Made by a program: the position numbers and the translations under genes. A stretch of 64,000 bases of DNA from Asparagopsis taxiformis (Eukaryota; Rhodophyta; Florideophyceae; Bonnemaisoniales; Bonnemaisoniaceae): positions 124,001-188,000 of the forward strand of contig JALQPE010001805.1 of NCBI GenBank assembly GCA_030407315.1. Direction: 5' to 3'. How positions within the stretch are numbered: the stretch's first letter is position 1; the number at the start of each line of letters is the position of its first letter. The notes below the pieces were generated by a model, which worked only from the letters and a program-made list of their open reading frames with translations, made no database searches and was not told the DNA's origin. Below, piece after piece: positions 20,771 through 30,435 of the stretch.

Positions 20771-23700
20771 GTCACGAGCCACCCACATCGCCTGAACCCT
20801 TACGTAAAAGGGGGACGACCGACGTCGATGATTGGTCCTCCGCAGGCTCACCGATGAACGAGAGTTACGTAAAGCTCACGGCCGCGAAGGCCAACTCGAG
20901 TCACATGACACCCGACGTGGGGGAAGAAACGAAGTCCGACGGGACGAACGAACCTCACACGAAGAGGAAGCCTCGCAGACGAGCGAGACGCGCTACCCGG
21001 AAGCACGACGCTTCCGAGCGCGAGAAAGCCAAGCACGCGGCTTATACGAAGCGTGTCGACGCAAAAGAAGCCATACGGGCTCACACGATGAAGCGACGAA
21101 CCGCTAGCGAAGACGTAGACCGCGCGCCGGTCAGGACCGAACCGTTGGTCCTCGACGGGCATACGTGCCTCCTTGCGTCGAAGCATTATATCGTGTCCGG
21201 AACGATTGGACTAGACCTCAACGTGATGAGGGCGATTACCATCGCGATGGATACGTGCAGCGGCTACAACTTGATACGAACAAGTTTACTACCCTACGAC
21301 TGGGTCGACCGCTGTCTACGTGACGAAGAGCTACCGAAGCTCGGAGACGCCAACGGGCGACGTTTGCCTATCGAAGGCGCCATCCTGCTTCGTGTCAGGT
21401 TAGGGAACTCGCTGTTCCGCGTAAAATTCTTCGTAGCCAACACGCTGGCTGTTCCCGTTATAATGGGCACGTCGTTCATGTCGAAGCATGTCGATGCTAT
21501 ACGCTGTCGAGCGCAGACAATCGACCTCCATCGGGGGGATACGATACCCATTATCGCGGAGGGTGATACGACGACTCCGTACGAGGAGGGGGAAGAGACG
21601 AATCCAAACGTGGAACACCCGAGACGCCGCGAGCGTAACGCGGCCTCGAATAGGCCGAGCCGAACGTTCTCGGTTCGCCTGACGAAGTACACGCGTGTAC
21701 CGGCGATGTCGCAACGGACCGTCAACGTGACGACGGATGCGACCGGACTCGTGTTCCTCGAACCGAAAGCGTCGGTGCAATTCCGGCATGGGCTGCGCAT
21801 AGCCAACGGAGTGGTCGACGTAGGACCGAGAGAGACGTTCTCTATTATCGTGTCGAACTTCACGAAGAAGGACCGCGAATTGCCGAAAGGCGCAACGATT
21901 GCGTACGCGGTACGCTCCCCGTTGGGAATCGTCCCACTCAGGCGCGAGGGCGGCGAAGCCCTCGCGAAGGTTTTGAACCTACCGCTAGTCGACGCGACGA
22001 CGCGGACAAATACGACCGGGTTGGGCGACGAAACGCCAGACCCGTTGGTCAACGAAAAGGGGAACGACCCCGCCACGGATTGGCAGTCGACAATCGATTT
22101 GTCGCACCTCGACGACGAGGATTTACGAAAGCGCATCAACGAGATGCTAGCTACACATTCGTCAATGTGGACGAGCGGACGCCTCGGCGAAATCAATGCT
22201 ACGGAGCATCGAATCGAACTCGAACCGGGCACGCGGCCCATACGTTCAATGCCCTATCGTCAGGGTCCGGCTCTACGTACGATAGCCGAGGAGCAGATCA
22301 CGAAGATGCTCAACGAAGGGGTTATCGAACCCGCGTCCAGCGAATGGGCGTCACCAATCGTGTTGGTGCCGAAGAAGGACGGATCCTTACGTTTCTGTGT
22401 CGACTACAGGCGTTTGAACGCGAAAACGATCGCTGATTCGTACCCGCTTCCTCGTATGGAAGATTGCCTCGATTCGCTTGGCGACGCCGCCATCTTCACG
22501 ACACTCGACTGTAACGCCGGTTACTGGCAAGTGCCCGTCTCCGCCGAGGACCGTGATAAGACAACGTTTACGTCTTTCATGGGAACGTATCGCTACGTGC
22601 GAATGCCATTCGGGCTACGAAATGCCCCCGCTACGTTTCAGCGGACGTTGGACATCATCCTCTCCGGAGTACGTTGGCAATCGTGCCTGGTCTACTTAGA
22701 CGACGTAATCGTCTTTTCGAAAGACCTCGAGTCTCACCTGGGTCACGTTGACCAGGTGCTTTCCCTGCTACGCGCAGCGGGAGTAACGTTAAAGCTCACG
22801 AAGTGCTCGTTCTTTCAACCACGAGTTGACTACCTGGGGCACGTGATTACCCCAGGGAAGCTGCACGTCGCAGCACGGAACAAGGAAGCCTTTCGTACGG
22901 CTACGTTCCCACGCGACAAGACGCAATGTCGATCGTTTTTGGGCGCGGCCAACGTTTACCGCCGTTTCGTAAAGGCGTATGCCGAGATCGCTCGGCCACT
23001 CAACACGATGTTGAAGAAGGACGCCTCCCCCGATTGGACGAATCCAACTAACGCGCAAACGAATGCGTTCGAAACGTTGAAGACAATACTGGTGTCGCCA
23101 CCAGTATTGCACCTTCCGAAGGCGGGACGTCCGTTCATGATCGATACCGACGCGTCGGCGTATCAGCTGGGAGCTACGTTGCTCCAGCAGCAAAACGAAG
23201 ATAAGCCCAACGAATGGGTGCCGATTGGGTACTGGTCGAAGACCCTTAACGAAACCGAACGTGGTTACTCGGCGACCGAGCGCGAGTGCTACTCCGTCGT
23301 CTGGGCGATAACGTCGCTCCGACCCTACGTAGAGGGTCAACGATTTACCGTACGTACGGATCACGAAGCCTTACGTTGGCTGATGACGTTGACGGACGCG
23401 TCCGGACGACTACTACGATGGAGGCTACGCGTTGCCGAATTCGATTTCGAAGTCACGTACAGGCCTGGGCGCGTGCACCAGGTACCTGACGCTTTATCAC
23501 GTGTGATATCTACGTATGACGACGGTCGACCCGTCGACGATGACGTACCATCGTACGGGGACGCGGTCCTCGTGACGACTCGCAGTCGGCGACAACCCAC
23601 ACGAAATGGGCAAGGACGAACGACGTCCGTACGTAAAAAGGCAACGAATGCCAGGGGTCACGACGACCCGTCGAACGAGACTCGTGATGAACGAACATCA

Positions 23701-25299
23701 GCCACGACGGCTGGCCACGATGGCCTCGAGTTCAACCGCGACGCGTCGCTCGATGACGTTCTTGACGAGGAACCGGATTTCCTCGACGAACAGCGCGCTG
23801 CTGAAGACGATTCGGCACGCGTGCCACCAGCTGACGTTCAGCTTCCCATTACGAGGGACGAGCTTATCGAAGCTCAACGCGAGGACGCGTTCTGTCAAAC
23901 GATACTGACACGACAGTCCGACACGCAGGACGCTGCATTCTTCGAAGGCCACGATGGCCTACTCCGACGCCGGAACCCTCACGATGAGGAACGTACACAA
24001 ATCGTTGTGCCGGCTTCGTTACGGCCGCGGCTGCTGGAGTTAACGCACCACCACGTTCTCGCTGGACATCCCGGGCAAACGCGTATGTACTATACCCTAC
24101 GGAGGACGTACTACTGGCCCGCGATGGCCGCCGACATCCACGCAACGGTACGAAACTGCGTTGGATGTGCGAAGAACCGCGTGAAGCTTCGCAAACGGAC
24201 GAACCCGTTACGTTTATTTCCGGCTACGGAGCCGCTGCGAGACCTATGTATCGACATACTAGGTCCGCTTACGAAGACCACGCGTGGTAACCGATTTATT
24301 CTTGTAATAACGGACCGCTTCACGAAGCTGACTAGAGTCGTACCTCTACGAAATATCGATTCCGCCAACGTGGCGAGCGCGTTCGTCAACGCGTGGGTCT
24401 TCTCGTATGGACCCCCACGGACGCTCATAAGCGATAACGGAAAGCAGTTCGCTGCTAAGTTTTTCCAGCGCGTCTGCAACGAAATCGGCGTGACGAACGT
24501 CTTTACGTCGACGTACCACCCCCAAACGAACGGGCAGGTGGAGCGCTACAACAGGACGATCCTGGCGATGCTGCGCAATTACGTGAACGAAAACCAGAAC
24601 GACTGGGATCGATACGCATCGGCGTTAACGTTTGCGTACAACACGCATGTGCATTCGAGCACGGGCACGACGCCCTTCGATTTGATTCTCACGAATCCAC
24701 CGCCACCGTTGGCGCTACACACGTCGGTAACGAACCGCGAACTACCCGACGGGGGAGGGCGAGCCACTTACGTGCGTGAGCTCGCCACAACGATGGATAA
24801 CGCGTATCGAACGCTGAAGGCCGCGCAGGCACGTTATAAACGTAACTTCGACAAACGAGTCCGTGTCTCGAATCGAAACATCCGCGCGGGAGAATACGTA
24901 TTCATCGACCCGACGGACGGGACCACGAAGGGCACGAAGCTCGGCAACCACGCGTTGGGACCGTTCCGCGTACTACGTAACGACGTACGAACGTTCGTCA
25001 TCCAACGAGGAGACGTAGTTGAACGTGTCAACTCGGACCGCGTTGCGTACGCGCCAACGCCGGCGAACGCGCCCCCGCCGGAGCCATACGATGCCACCGA
25101 GGCAGACCTCGACAAGAACCGCGACGGTCCAGCGTATGTAGTAGACGACCTACTCAACCACCGCGTGAACGAGGACGGAACGTTAGACTTCCTCGTGAAG
25201 TGGGTCGGGTATCGTAACCCTACGTGGGAACCCCGCCGGAACGTATCTGAAGAGAGCGTCTCTCGATACTTCGCACGCGTGCGACGAGCAACAACGTGA
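20698..25299 (+). CDS. Chromovirus pol (protease-RT-RNaseH-integrase-chromodomain)
   Basis: An uninterrupted frame of about 1,530 codons, in the -1 frame of the nucleocapsid. It has a basic N-terminus, then a retropepsin-like region in which the active motif reads DTCSG (about 21249) rather than the usual DTG/DSG. Reverse transcriptase follows with FTTLDCNAGYWQ and the YLDD catalytic site (about 22693-22704), then RNase H (DTDASAYQLGATL). Integrase has HH...CVGC zinc ligands, the CIDILGPL and DNGKQF acidic sites, and a conserved downstream Glu (YHPQTNGQVERYNR). The last 60 residues form a chromodomain (VDDLLNHRVNEDGTLDFLVK, then WVGY and WEP), which in this family directs integration to marked chromatin. 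The first in-frame ATG lies well inside, which supports synthesis as a fusion. Confidence 0.95.
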   Translation, partial: RTSFVGSRRQRVERPRAGKRPGDVGHEPPTSPEPLRKRGTTDVDDWSSAGSPMNESYVKLTAAKANSSHMTPDVGEETKSDGTNEPHTKRKPRRRARRATRKHDASEREKAKHAAYTKRVDAKEAIRAHTMKRRTASEDVDRAPVRTEPLVLDGHTCLLASKHYIVSGTIGLDLNVMRAITIAMDTCSGYNLIRTSLLPYDWVDRCLRDEELPKLGDANGRRLPIEGAILLRVRLGNSLFRVKFFVANTLAVPVIMGTSFMSKHVDAIRCRAQTIDLHRGDTIPIIAEGDTTTPYEEGEETNPNVEHPRRRERNAASNRPSRTFSVRLTKYTRVPAMSQRTVNVTTDATGLVFLEPKASVQFRHGLRIANGVVDVGPRETFSIIVSNFTKKDRELPKGATIAYAVRSPLGIVPLRREGGEALAKVLNLPLVDATTRTNTTGLGDETPDPLVNEKGNDPATDWQSTIDLSHLDDEDLRKRINEMLATHSSMWTSGRLGEINATEHRIELEPGTRPIRSMPYRQGPALRTIAEEQITKMLNEGVIEPASSEWASPIVLVPKKDGSLRFCVDYRRLNAKTIADSYPLPRMEDCLDSLGDAAIFTTLDCNAGYWQVPVSAEDRDKTTFTSFMGTYRYVRMPFGLRNAPATFQRTLDIILSGVRWQSCLVYLDDVIVFSKDLESHLGHVDQVLSLLRAAGVTLKLTKCSFFQPRVDYLGHVITPGKLHVAARNKEAFRTATFPRDKTQCRSFLGAANVYRRFVKAYAEIARPLNTMLKKDASPDWTNPTNAQTNAFETLKTILVSPPVLHLPKAGRPFMIDTDASAYQLGATLLQQQNEDKPNEWVPIGYWSKTLNETERGYSATERECYSVVWAITSLRPYVEGQRFTVRTDHEALRWLMTLTDASGRLLRWRLRVAEFDFEVTYRPGRVHQVPDALSRVISTYDDGRPVDDDVPSYGDAVLVTTRSRRQPTRNGQGRTTSVRKKATNARGHDDPSNETRDERTSATTAGHDGLEFNRDASLDDVLDEEPDFLDEQRAAEDDSARVPPADVQLPITRDELIEAQREDAFCQTILTRQSDTQDAAFFEGHDGLLRRRNPHDEERTQIVVPASLRPRLLELTHHHVLAGHPGQTRMYYTLRRTYYWPAMAADIHATVRNCVGCAKNRVKLRKRTNPLRLFPATEPLRDLCIDILGPLTKTTRGNRFILVITDRFTKLTRVVPLRNIDSANVASAFVNAWVFSYGPPRTLISDNGKQFAAKFFQRVCNEIGVTNVFTSTYHPQTNGQVERYNRTILAMLRNYVNENQNDWDRYASALTFAYNTHVHSSTGTTPFDLILTNPPPPLALHTSVTNRELPDGGGRATYVRELATTMDNAYRTLKAAQARYKRNFDKRVRVSNRNIRAGEYVFIDPTDGTTKGTKLGNHALGPFRVLRNDVRTFVIQRGDVVERVNSDRVAYAPTPANAPPPEPYDATEADLDKNRDGPAYVVDDLLNHRVNEDGTLDFLVKWVGYRNPTWEPRRNVSEESVSRYFARVRRATT
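20749..20793 (+). promoter_or_regulatory. -1 ribosomal frameshift cassette (GGGAAAC plus stem-loop)
   Basis: GGGAAAC at 20749-20755 is correctly phased as G-GGA-AAC in the nucleocapsid frame. After a 4-nt spacer, 20760-20768 (AGGCGATGT) pairs perfectly with 20785-20793 (ACATCGCCT). The stem extends with GGT/ACC beyond one A-C mismatch, leaving an 8-nt loop. The pol frame is open only from 20698, so the slip lies in the 73-base overlap as required. The same heptamer class is used by retroviruses for -1 shifts; use here is inferred. Confidence 0.75.
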
Positions 25300-27246
25300 A
25301 AGGCCACGACGGCCCCCGAAAACGCACACGAGCGTCGGGTTAAGCGCACGCGTGCGCGACGTTGCACGATGCAACAAACGAAGGCGACGAGCCGCACGAA
25401 CGAGAAGCGAAGGCACAACGAGTGGCCGGGACGTCCACCCTTGCGTTGGGGGGCGCGATGCGTGCTAGAGCCGTCGCTCTTTTCGTTTTCGACACCATAC
25501 GTTGGTGGAGGCACGAGCGCCAACGAAAGATTGGACGACGAGTCCACGCGCGGACGATTCACACGATGTGAAGAGCCACGACTGGCTCGACAGTGTTGAC
25601 CGTCCCACGGGCAAAGGTGACGACACCACGGGCCACGGACGGACAACACGTCAGATTTTTCGCGCGAAAAAATTATACTTGGGCCAACGGGCCATGGACG
25701 CACGGTACGAAAAATCGGGCCGATTACAGTGCGCTAATCCGGCCAAATCTCGGGACACGCGTGCCCCGAAAATTTCGTAATTTTGGCATGTCACGTGAGC
25801 CATCGTGCGTCCCCGTGGACAGCCGCTGACAACGAGTCGCATCGACCAACGAGGTCAACGCCAAACAGCTCGCGAGCTAACGGCAACGTGACGCCGGTAG
25901 GCGGAGAAACGACGTAGGACGGACGCGTCCCCAGCGAAGATGGCAACGGCCTCATTACGAAACTCCCCGCACGAAGCGGAACGAAGCTATACGTTAGCCG
26001 ACGAATTAGACCAACGGGTCTCAGCGCACGAAGCGCGCGAGTAAAGCGTGCGAAAGACGAGCCAACGAGGCCGCGACGACGGACGGCGAACCGTATCGCC
26101 ATCGTGAGGCACGACGCCGAACGCGGTAGCCACGTACGGCAACCACGGAACGACACAACGGTGTCCTGCCACGCGGGCATAACGAACGACGCGCGAAAGC
26201 GAAAAGCCCGCCGGCCAGTCGAACGCACGTAACGAAACACGAATACGCAACGGCGTACAAGCTGGTAGCCAACGTAAACGGCACAGCTGAAGGCAACAAG
26301 CCGACGAAAAGTTGGCTCACGTAACAGCCTCAAACGCCCGCGGGCATGCGAAGCGACTGCGTCAATCGCGTCCCCGTCGGGTTCGCAAGTCGAATAAACG
26401 GAATTACGCAACGGCGTAGAGGGCGAGCATTACGTATGCCCAGGTGCACGTCGCACCACATAACGAACGAGCTAACGAAACGCTCCTCGGACGCCGCGGC
26501 GAACGACGCCGCCCGCGAAACGGACTAGCGCAACGATTGCGCCACCGGCTAACGTGAAGCCGCGGGAACGTGAAGCGCGACGGCGCTAACGGTGTTAACG
26601 GCTATACGAAAAGCCAAGCCCGCCGGCAAAACGTTGTCTACGGAACCGCGACGCACCACGACGCACTACCGCGTACACGCAACGGCGTGAAGCGTCAAGC
26701 CAACTCACGCGCGAGTCGGCCTGACGCTTAGCGAATTTTCCGTCCAGCTCACCGGAGCGAATTAAAATTGGCACCGACGTGCTACGTGCCAGAGAGCTCG
26801 AATGCTCAACGAAATTCGACACCCGACGGGGTTATCCGCACGAGGAACGACGGCGGAAACGAATTCCGAGTTAGTTACTAAATGATACGCGCGCCAACGG
26901 GCTCTAAGACCGAGGTTAACGTACCACTCGCAGTGAAAAGCCGCCGCTACGCGCCGCCGCTTTGCCGAATAATTGCGTGTGATACGAACCTGCCAACGGG
27001 CACGCGCCGCCGCGAACTCGAACCACGGGCTACGTAAGCCGTACGACACCCGACGGGGTAGACGCCACAACAAAAAAATTGTGGGGAGGGGCTTAACGCT
27101 AAACCCCTCCTCTCCTGCAGACGACCTGCCAAACGCAAATTACGAAGCTCAACGGAGCCATGCGATTACGCAAAGAAACAAGACGAAGTTTACGAAGCAA
27201 TACGATGCTAGAGCCGACGTGGCCTACGAACTAACCTAGGAACGAC
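25300..27246. other. Hairpin-rich non-coding region after pol
   Basis: About 1.9 kb with no convincing coding frame on either strand. It is full of short perfect hairpins and palindromes, many with CGA- or AACG-type loops. Examples are 25344-25357 (GCGCACGCGTGCGC), 25361-25375 (GTTGCA-CGA-TGCAAC), 25573-25588 (GAGCCA-CGAC-TGGCTC), 26008-26021 (AGACC-AACG-GGTCT), 26528-26542 (GCGCAA-CGA-TTGCGC), 27147-27158 (GCTC-AACG-GAGC) and 27161-27172. It could be a packaging or structural RNA region; that is inference. Confidence 0.6.
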
Positions 27247-27561
27247 CTAGTAGCGACGAGAACGCTTGCCCGCAGGGTCATACGGACCAGGGCCTTCGCC
27301 GCGGCTATCGTGGCTGCGGCCGCGAGTGGGCTGAACGAAGCCCGGCGCGTACGGATCGACGGTCTGCGTGACCACGGGGGCTCGCTCGCGACGAGACGCG
27401 GGATCCCTAGCGTAAGGATCCGCAGTCCCGTGACTGCGCGTATCCGAAGGGCGCGCCGGAGCGGGGTCGCGTGGCAGGTACGCCGCTGCGTGACCATACC
27501 CGACGGGGTCGCCGAAGCCGCCGCCACTCGCGTAACCGTACGGTTCATTTACGAACGCCAA
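27247..27561 (-). CDS. Antisense frame in chromovirus tail, C-terminal part
   Basis: About 100 codons on the minus strand, rich in Gly, Tyr, Pro and Arg (EPYGYASGGGFGDPVGYGH) and ending KRSRRY. It overlaps the end of the larger antisense frame and is offset from it by one base, so it may be its C-terminus after a frameshift. No known family. Confidence 0.35.
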   Translation of the reverse strand: MAFVNEPYGYASGGGFGDPVGYGHAAAYLPRDPAPARPSDTRSHGTADPYARDPASRRERAPVVTQTVDPYAPGFVQPTRGRSHDSRGEGPGPYDPAGKRSRRY

Positions 27562-28459
27562 CGGGCGGCGCGTAACTACGAGTCGCCGCGGCGAGACGCT
27601 CCGAAATCGCGCGTTCCGTTGCCAAGCGGGCAGTCAGGTCCAACGTCTGGGCCCTGAACTCTTCGGCTGCGCGAGCCACGGACGAGATGAGGGAACGGAT
27701 AACCCAGCCGTCCGCACGAGGCGGAGCGGACATCGACGTACCGAGAAGCCGACGGGCATCCTCATCGGAGACGCGGTCGTCCAGGCTCACGAAGCGTGGC
27801 GCGCGTTCGGCCGGCGTGGCCACATTCGGACGACCGACCTGGGCAACGTTGCCCTGTTCCGTAGCCTCGCGTGGCACGACCTCTCGAGGTTCCGGCGCAC
27901 GCGGCGCTTCGTTTTGACGGCCACGACGGCCAGAACGTGTCCCTCGGGGGCGCTCGTTGCCCCCGAGGCCGCCGAAATAACCGGCACGATTGCCACGACG
28001 GCGTTCGGAACGGGAAGCGACCCGCGGCACGTAAGCCCCATCGCTACGAACGGAGACGAACTCCTGGTTATCGCCGCTTGCGTAATCGGGACGTATAACC
28101 CGATACTCCGGCCCCAACGCAAGGGCGCCGCGAACCTCAGCCAACGCGCTGGTAACGGAGACGAACGTGTCGGAACCGTCCACCGGGATTGCACGAAGCA
28201 TCTCGTAATCGGCCAGGAAGTCCAACGTGGACTCCGGCAGCAGGCACGCGCGCCCGAACACACGACGTTCCACGAACAGCGAGCACGCGAGCATCGCTGC
28301 GTGTTCGATGTCCACGGCCATGAGGAAACGTTCCTTCACGGGGGCAGGCGCGTCCTTCACGGCATCGGTGAAATAATGTACCACGCGTGGTAATAACGTG
28401 GACGACCCACGGGGGTACGGAAACTCCTCTACTACATCCGGCAACGGCTTCTCCCGCCC
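27545..28459 (-). CDS. Antisense accessory ORF between integrase and 3' LTR
   Basis: A minus-strand open frame of about 304 codons inside the plus-strand chromovirus; the first ATG is about 40 codons in. The product has an ordered-looking N-terminal half (ending near PEYRVIRPDYASGDNQ), then an arginine/glycine-rich middle (RSERRRGNRAGYFGGLGGNE), then a helical end with DEDARRLLGTSMS. No family is recognised. Upstream on the same strand a further open frame (28460-28790, no ATG) would add a hydrophobic segment (ALVVVLVALVVIIVYSV) and a Pro/Ala linker, joined by a frame change near 28445. Antisense ORFs in this position are known from some plant gypsy elements (the Tat lineage), but homology cannot be judged here. 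Confidence 0.45.
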   Translation of the reverse strand, partial: GREKPLPDVVEEFPYPRGSSTLLPRVVHYFTDAVKDAPAPVKERFLMAVDIEHAAMLACSLFVERRVFGRACLLPESTLDFLADYEMLRAIPVDGSDTFVSVTSALAEVRGALALGPEYRVIRPDYASGDNQEFVSVRSDGAYVPRVASRSERRRGNRAGYFGGLGGNERPRGTRSGRRGRQNEAPRAPEPREVVPREATEQGNVAQVGRPNVATPAERAPRFVSLDDRVSDEDARRLLGTSMSAPPRADGWVIRSLISSVARAAEEFRAQTLDLTARLATERAISERLAAATRSYAPPVGVRK

Positions 28460-29191
28460 TCACGGATGGGGCGGGCGCGACGGACGCTTCCGTCGCTGGC
28501 GGCGCACCGGCCCCGACGAGGGAGGGAGCGCCCTGCGAAGGGGTTCTCGCTCCACCTCCAGCAGAGCCGGCGGGCCGCGGGGTGTTAGCATCGGTACTGC
28601 GAGTCGTAACCATCGTGGTTACGCTGTACACGATAATTACGACGAGTGCAACGAGCACGACGACGAGAGCCACGCGGGCTAAACGGAACAAGAGAACGAA
28701 AGGAACGGAGGTAGTAGTACCCAGCGGGGGAAGAGGATAAGGGAGAACGAAAGGCAACGGCCTGGATGACGATGGTGAGAGGAAGGGTGAGCGACGATCG
28801 CTATCACGTTAAGCCGCCGCTTAAATATCCTTCGGACGACCGTTGTCGACATGCCCGCTGGCAGATTCACGAAAAGGCCGCGGCCTGCGCTCGTATCGCG
28901 CTGAATTGAAGCACACCCGCGTGGTGGAATTGGACACTGCATCCGTTGCAGGAAAACGCCTAAGCGAGGCATTGACGTACGACGCCAACGGGCGGGCCGC
29001 GATGATTACGAAAGAGCCGGAGCGCACGCGCGCGCTCCGGCGCCGTGGCGATTCGATCAGCCAACCGGGCCATGTACGTTTCAACGAGATTTTTCGGGAC
29101 AACTGCCACGTCCGCAGTTGTACCCGAAAAGGCGCCACGGCCCCGTGTCTCAGGCGCGTCCTGACGGGCCTCGCGTGGCCGGGACGTCCAC

Positions 29192-29208
29192 GTGTGGGGG
29201 TGGGGCTG
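29192..29208 (+). other. Chromovirus polypurine tract
   Basis: A G-rich run (GTGTGGGGGTGGGGCTG) directly abuts the TGTAG start of the 3' LTR. Confidence 0.75.
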
Positions 29209-29867
29209 TGTAGTATACGTGGCAATTCCGAAATTGCAAATATTTACGTTTTCCGCGGAATTCGAATTTCGGCGGATACGACCGGCGACAGCAATGAACG
29301 AACATTGCTGGCGCATGCGCGCGCGCAACCTGCACACGTGTGCAACGAACGTATTGGCAACGGCCAACGGACCAACGGGTCCCTACGTGTGACCCACAAG
29401 GTCCTTTCCCATTCGGGGACGTTACGAGCAGTGTTTACACTGTAAAGCGATGCCATCGTGGCCATATAGGTATTGGCATCGTGCCGGGAGGGAAAGGGGA
29501 CAAGACAACGATCGAGCAACGGCTCTAGTCTACGACTGACTTCTACGTTTTACGTTTACGTTCTGCCTAACGAGGCTTCGTCTCCGTCGAGCTGCGTACT
29601 CCCTACCCATCGCCGCACGTAAGGCTGATTGCGTGTAGTGCCTCCGGGCTTGGTTGAGAGCGCCTCCGGTGACGTACCACCTCGTTTGCTAACGTAATCC
29701 TCGCGTGGATTGTTGCGTCGTGACGCTCGTGTCTACTCGCTAACCACTCTACCTTCTACCGTTCTAACAATACAGTCAAACACCAGCGGGTGGACTGCTC
29801 GTTTCGTTTCGTAAGGACAGCGTGTCCGTAGCTCGTACCAGCTATCTAGAACTAACGTGGTTCCACA
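29209..29867 (+). repeat. Chromovirus 3' LTR
   Basis: Identical to 5651-6308 apart from about one inserted G. It ends GTTCCACA, followed by the TGATG duplication. Confidence 0.93.
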
Positions 29868-29872
29868 TGATG
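29868..29872. repeat. Target site duplication TGATG (right)
   Basis: Partner of 5646-5650. Confidence 0.85.
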
Positions 29873-30392
29873 CGGATTCAGAGTCAACAAGACCACGCTT
29901 AGTCTAGACTGTCGTGAGCCTTAGTGTTTTCCGAAATTATTTGAAAGTTCCAATGATTGTTGATAGATTTCGTTCTGGTGTTGCAATGTTAATTCCAGAG
30001 TGGGCGAGTATGGTTGAGAGAGGTCGGGCAATTTGGTGTTTCTTGGGTGAAACAAATGATAACCGGTCAGAGCCTCGCGTTCGCGAATATGTCTGATCGA
30101 GGCAAACGCGGTCGCGTGTGATTTGCCAGTAGAATTGAGCTTGTGCTCCTTTTATTGTGTTGCTGGGTGTGCTTGTTGTGTGTTTTCTATCTCCGAGTTG
30201 GCTCTACCTGGAGTTCTTTATATGCTCTATCTGCCTTCACTCTACACCACAAACCTCCACCCTTGCCGACACTTAGACGTTTAGAAATGATCTCTGCCAT
30301 GAAGTCTGAGCAATTTGTTGTAGCGAGTATTAGTCCAGAAAATTTCATTACAGTAGCTTGTACTGTTTACAGTGGCTTGAAGATTTCTGACA
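29873..30392 (-). repeat. Copia 5' LTR, outer piece
   Basis: 520 bp to the right of the chromovirus. Its last 33 bases equal the start of the window, which identifies it as LTR. On the minus strand it starts TGTCAG. A T/A-rich patch near 30140-30220 may hold the promoter, but no single TATA box stands out. Confidence 0.8.
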
Positions 30393-30417
30393 AAGTGGCC
30401 TCATATGAGGCCACTTT
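30392..30417. repeat. 26-bp perfect palindrome next to the copia LTR
   Basis: Its first half is AAAGTGGCCTCAT and its second half is the exact inverse. The copia element ends exactly at its edge. Its inner CCTCATATGAGG recurs at about 32614-32625 beyond the piggyBac relic, and its outer AAAGTGGC recurs at 32879. Confidence 0.8.
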
Positions 30418-30435
30418 TTACCACCCTAGTTTAAA

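Larger units (their letters stand above)
5651..29867 (+). mobile_element. Ty3/gypsy chromovirus, 24.2 kb including a nested 12-kb element
   Basis: Two LTRs of 658 and 659 bp flank gag, nucleocapsid, a long pol with integrase downstream of RNase H, and a 3.9-kb tail with antisense open frames. The order RT-RH-IN and a C-terminal chromodomain place it in the chromoviruses. The LTRs differ by about one base (an extra G near 29485), so insertion was recent. Removing the nested 8583-20538 element leaves about 12.3 kb. Base composition is clearly richer in CG dinucleotides, and in ACG in particular, than the surrounding copia element. Confidence 0.93.
1..30392 (-). mobile_element. Ty1/copia LTR retrotransposon, interrupted by a nested chromovirus
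   Basis: The element reads right to left. Its 3' LTR is represented only by the 33 bases at the window edge. Next come a polypurine tract, pol, gag, a zinc-finger frame, and a 5' LTR that is split at 5645/29873 by a gypsy-type element. The 33 bases at 1-33 are identical to 30360-30392, which fixes both LTR outer ends as TGTCAG when read on the minus strand. Pol gene order is protease, integrase, reverse transcriptase, RNase H, which is the Ty1/copia order. Without the nested 24.2 kb the element would be about 6.2 kb. The base after its right end begins AAGTG, the expected half of a target duplication; the other half lies outside the window. Confidence 0.85.

Noticed and set aside
28387..28740. 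Sense-strand 117-codon frame with a hydrophobic segment, possible env
   Set aside because: The hydrophobic stretch is short and polar, composition is Thr/Ala-rich, and the antisense frames fit better.
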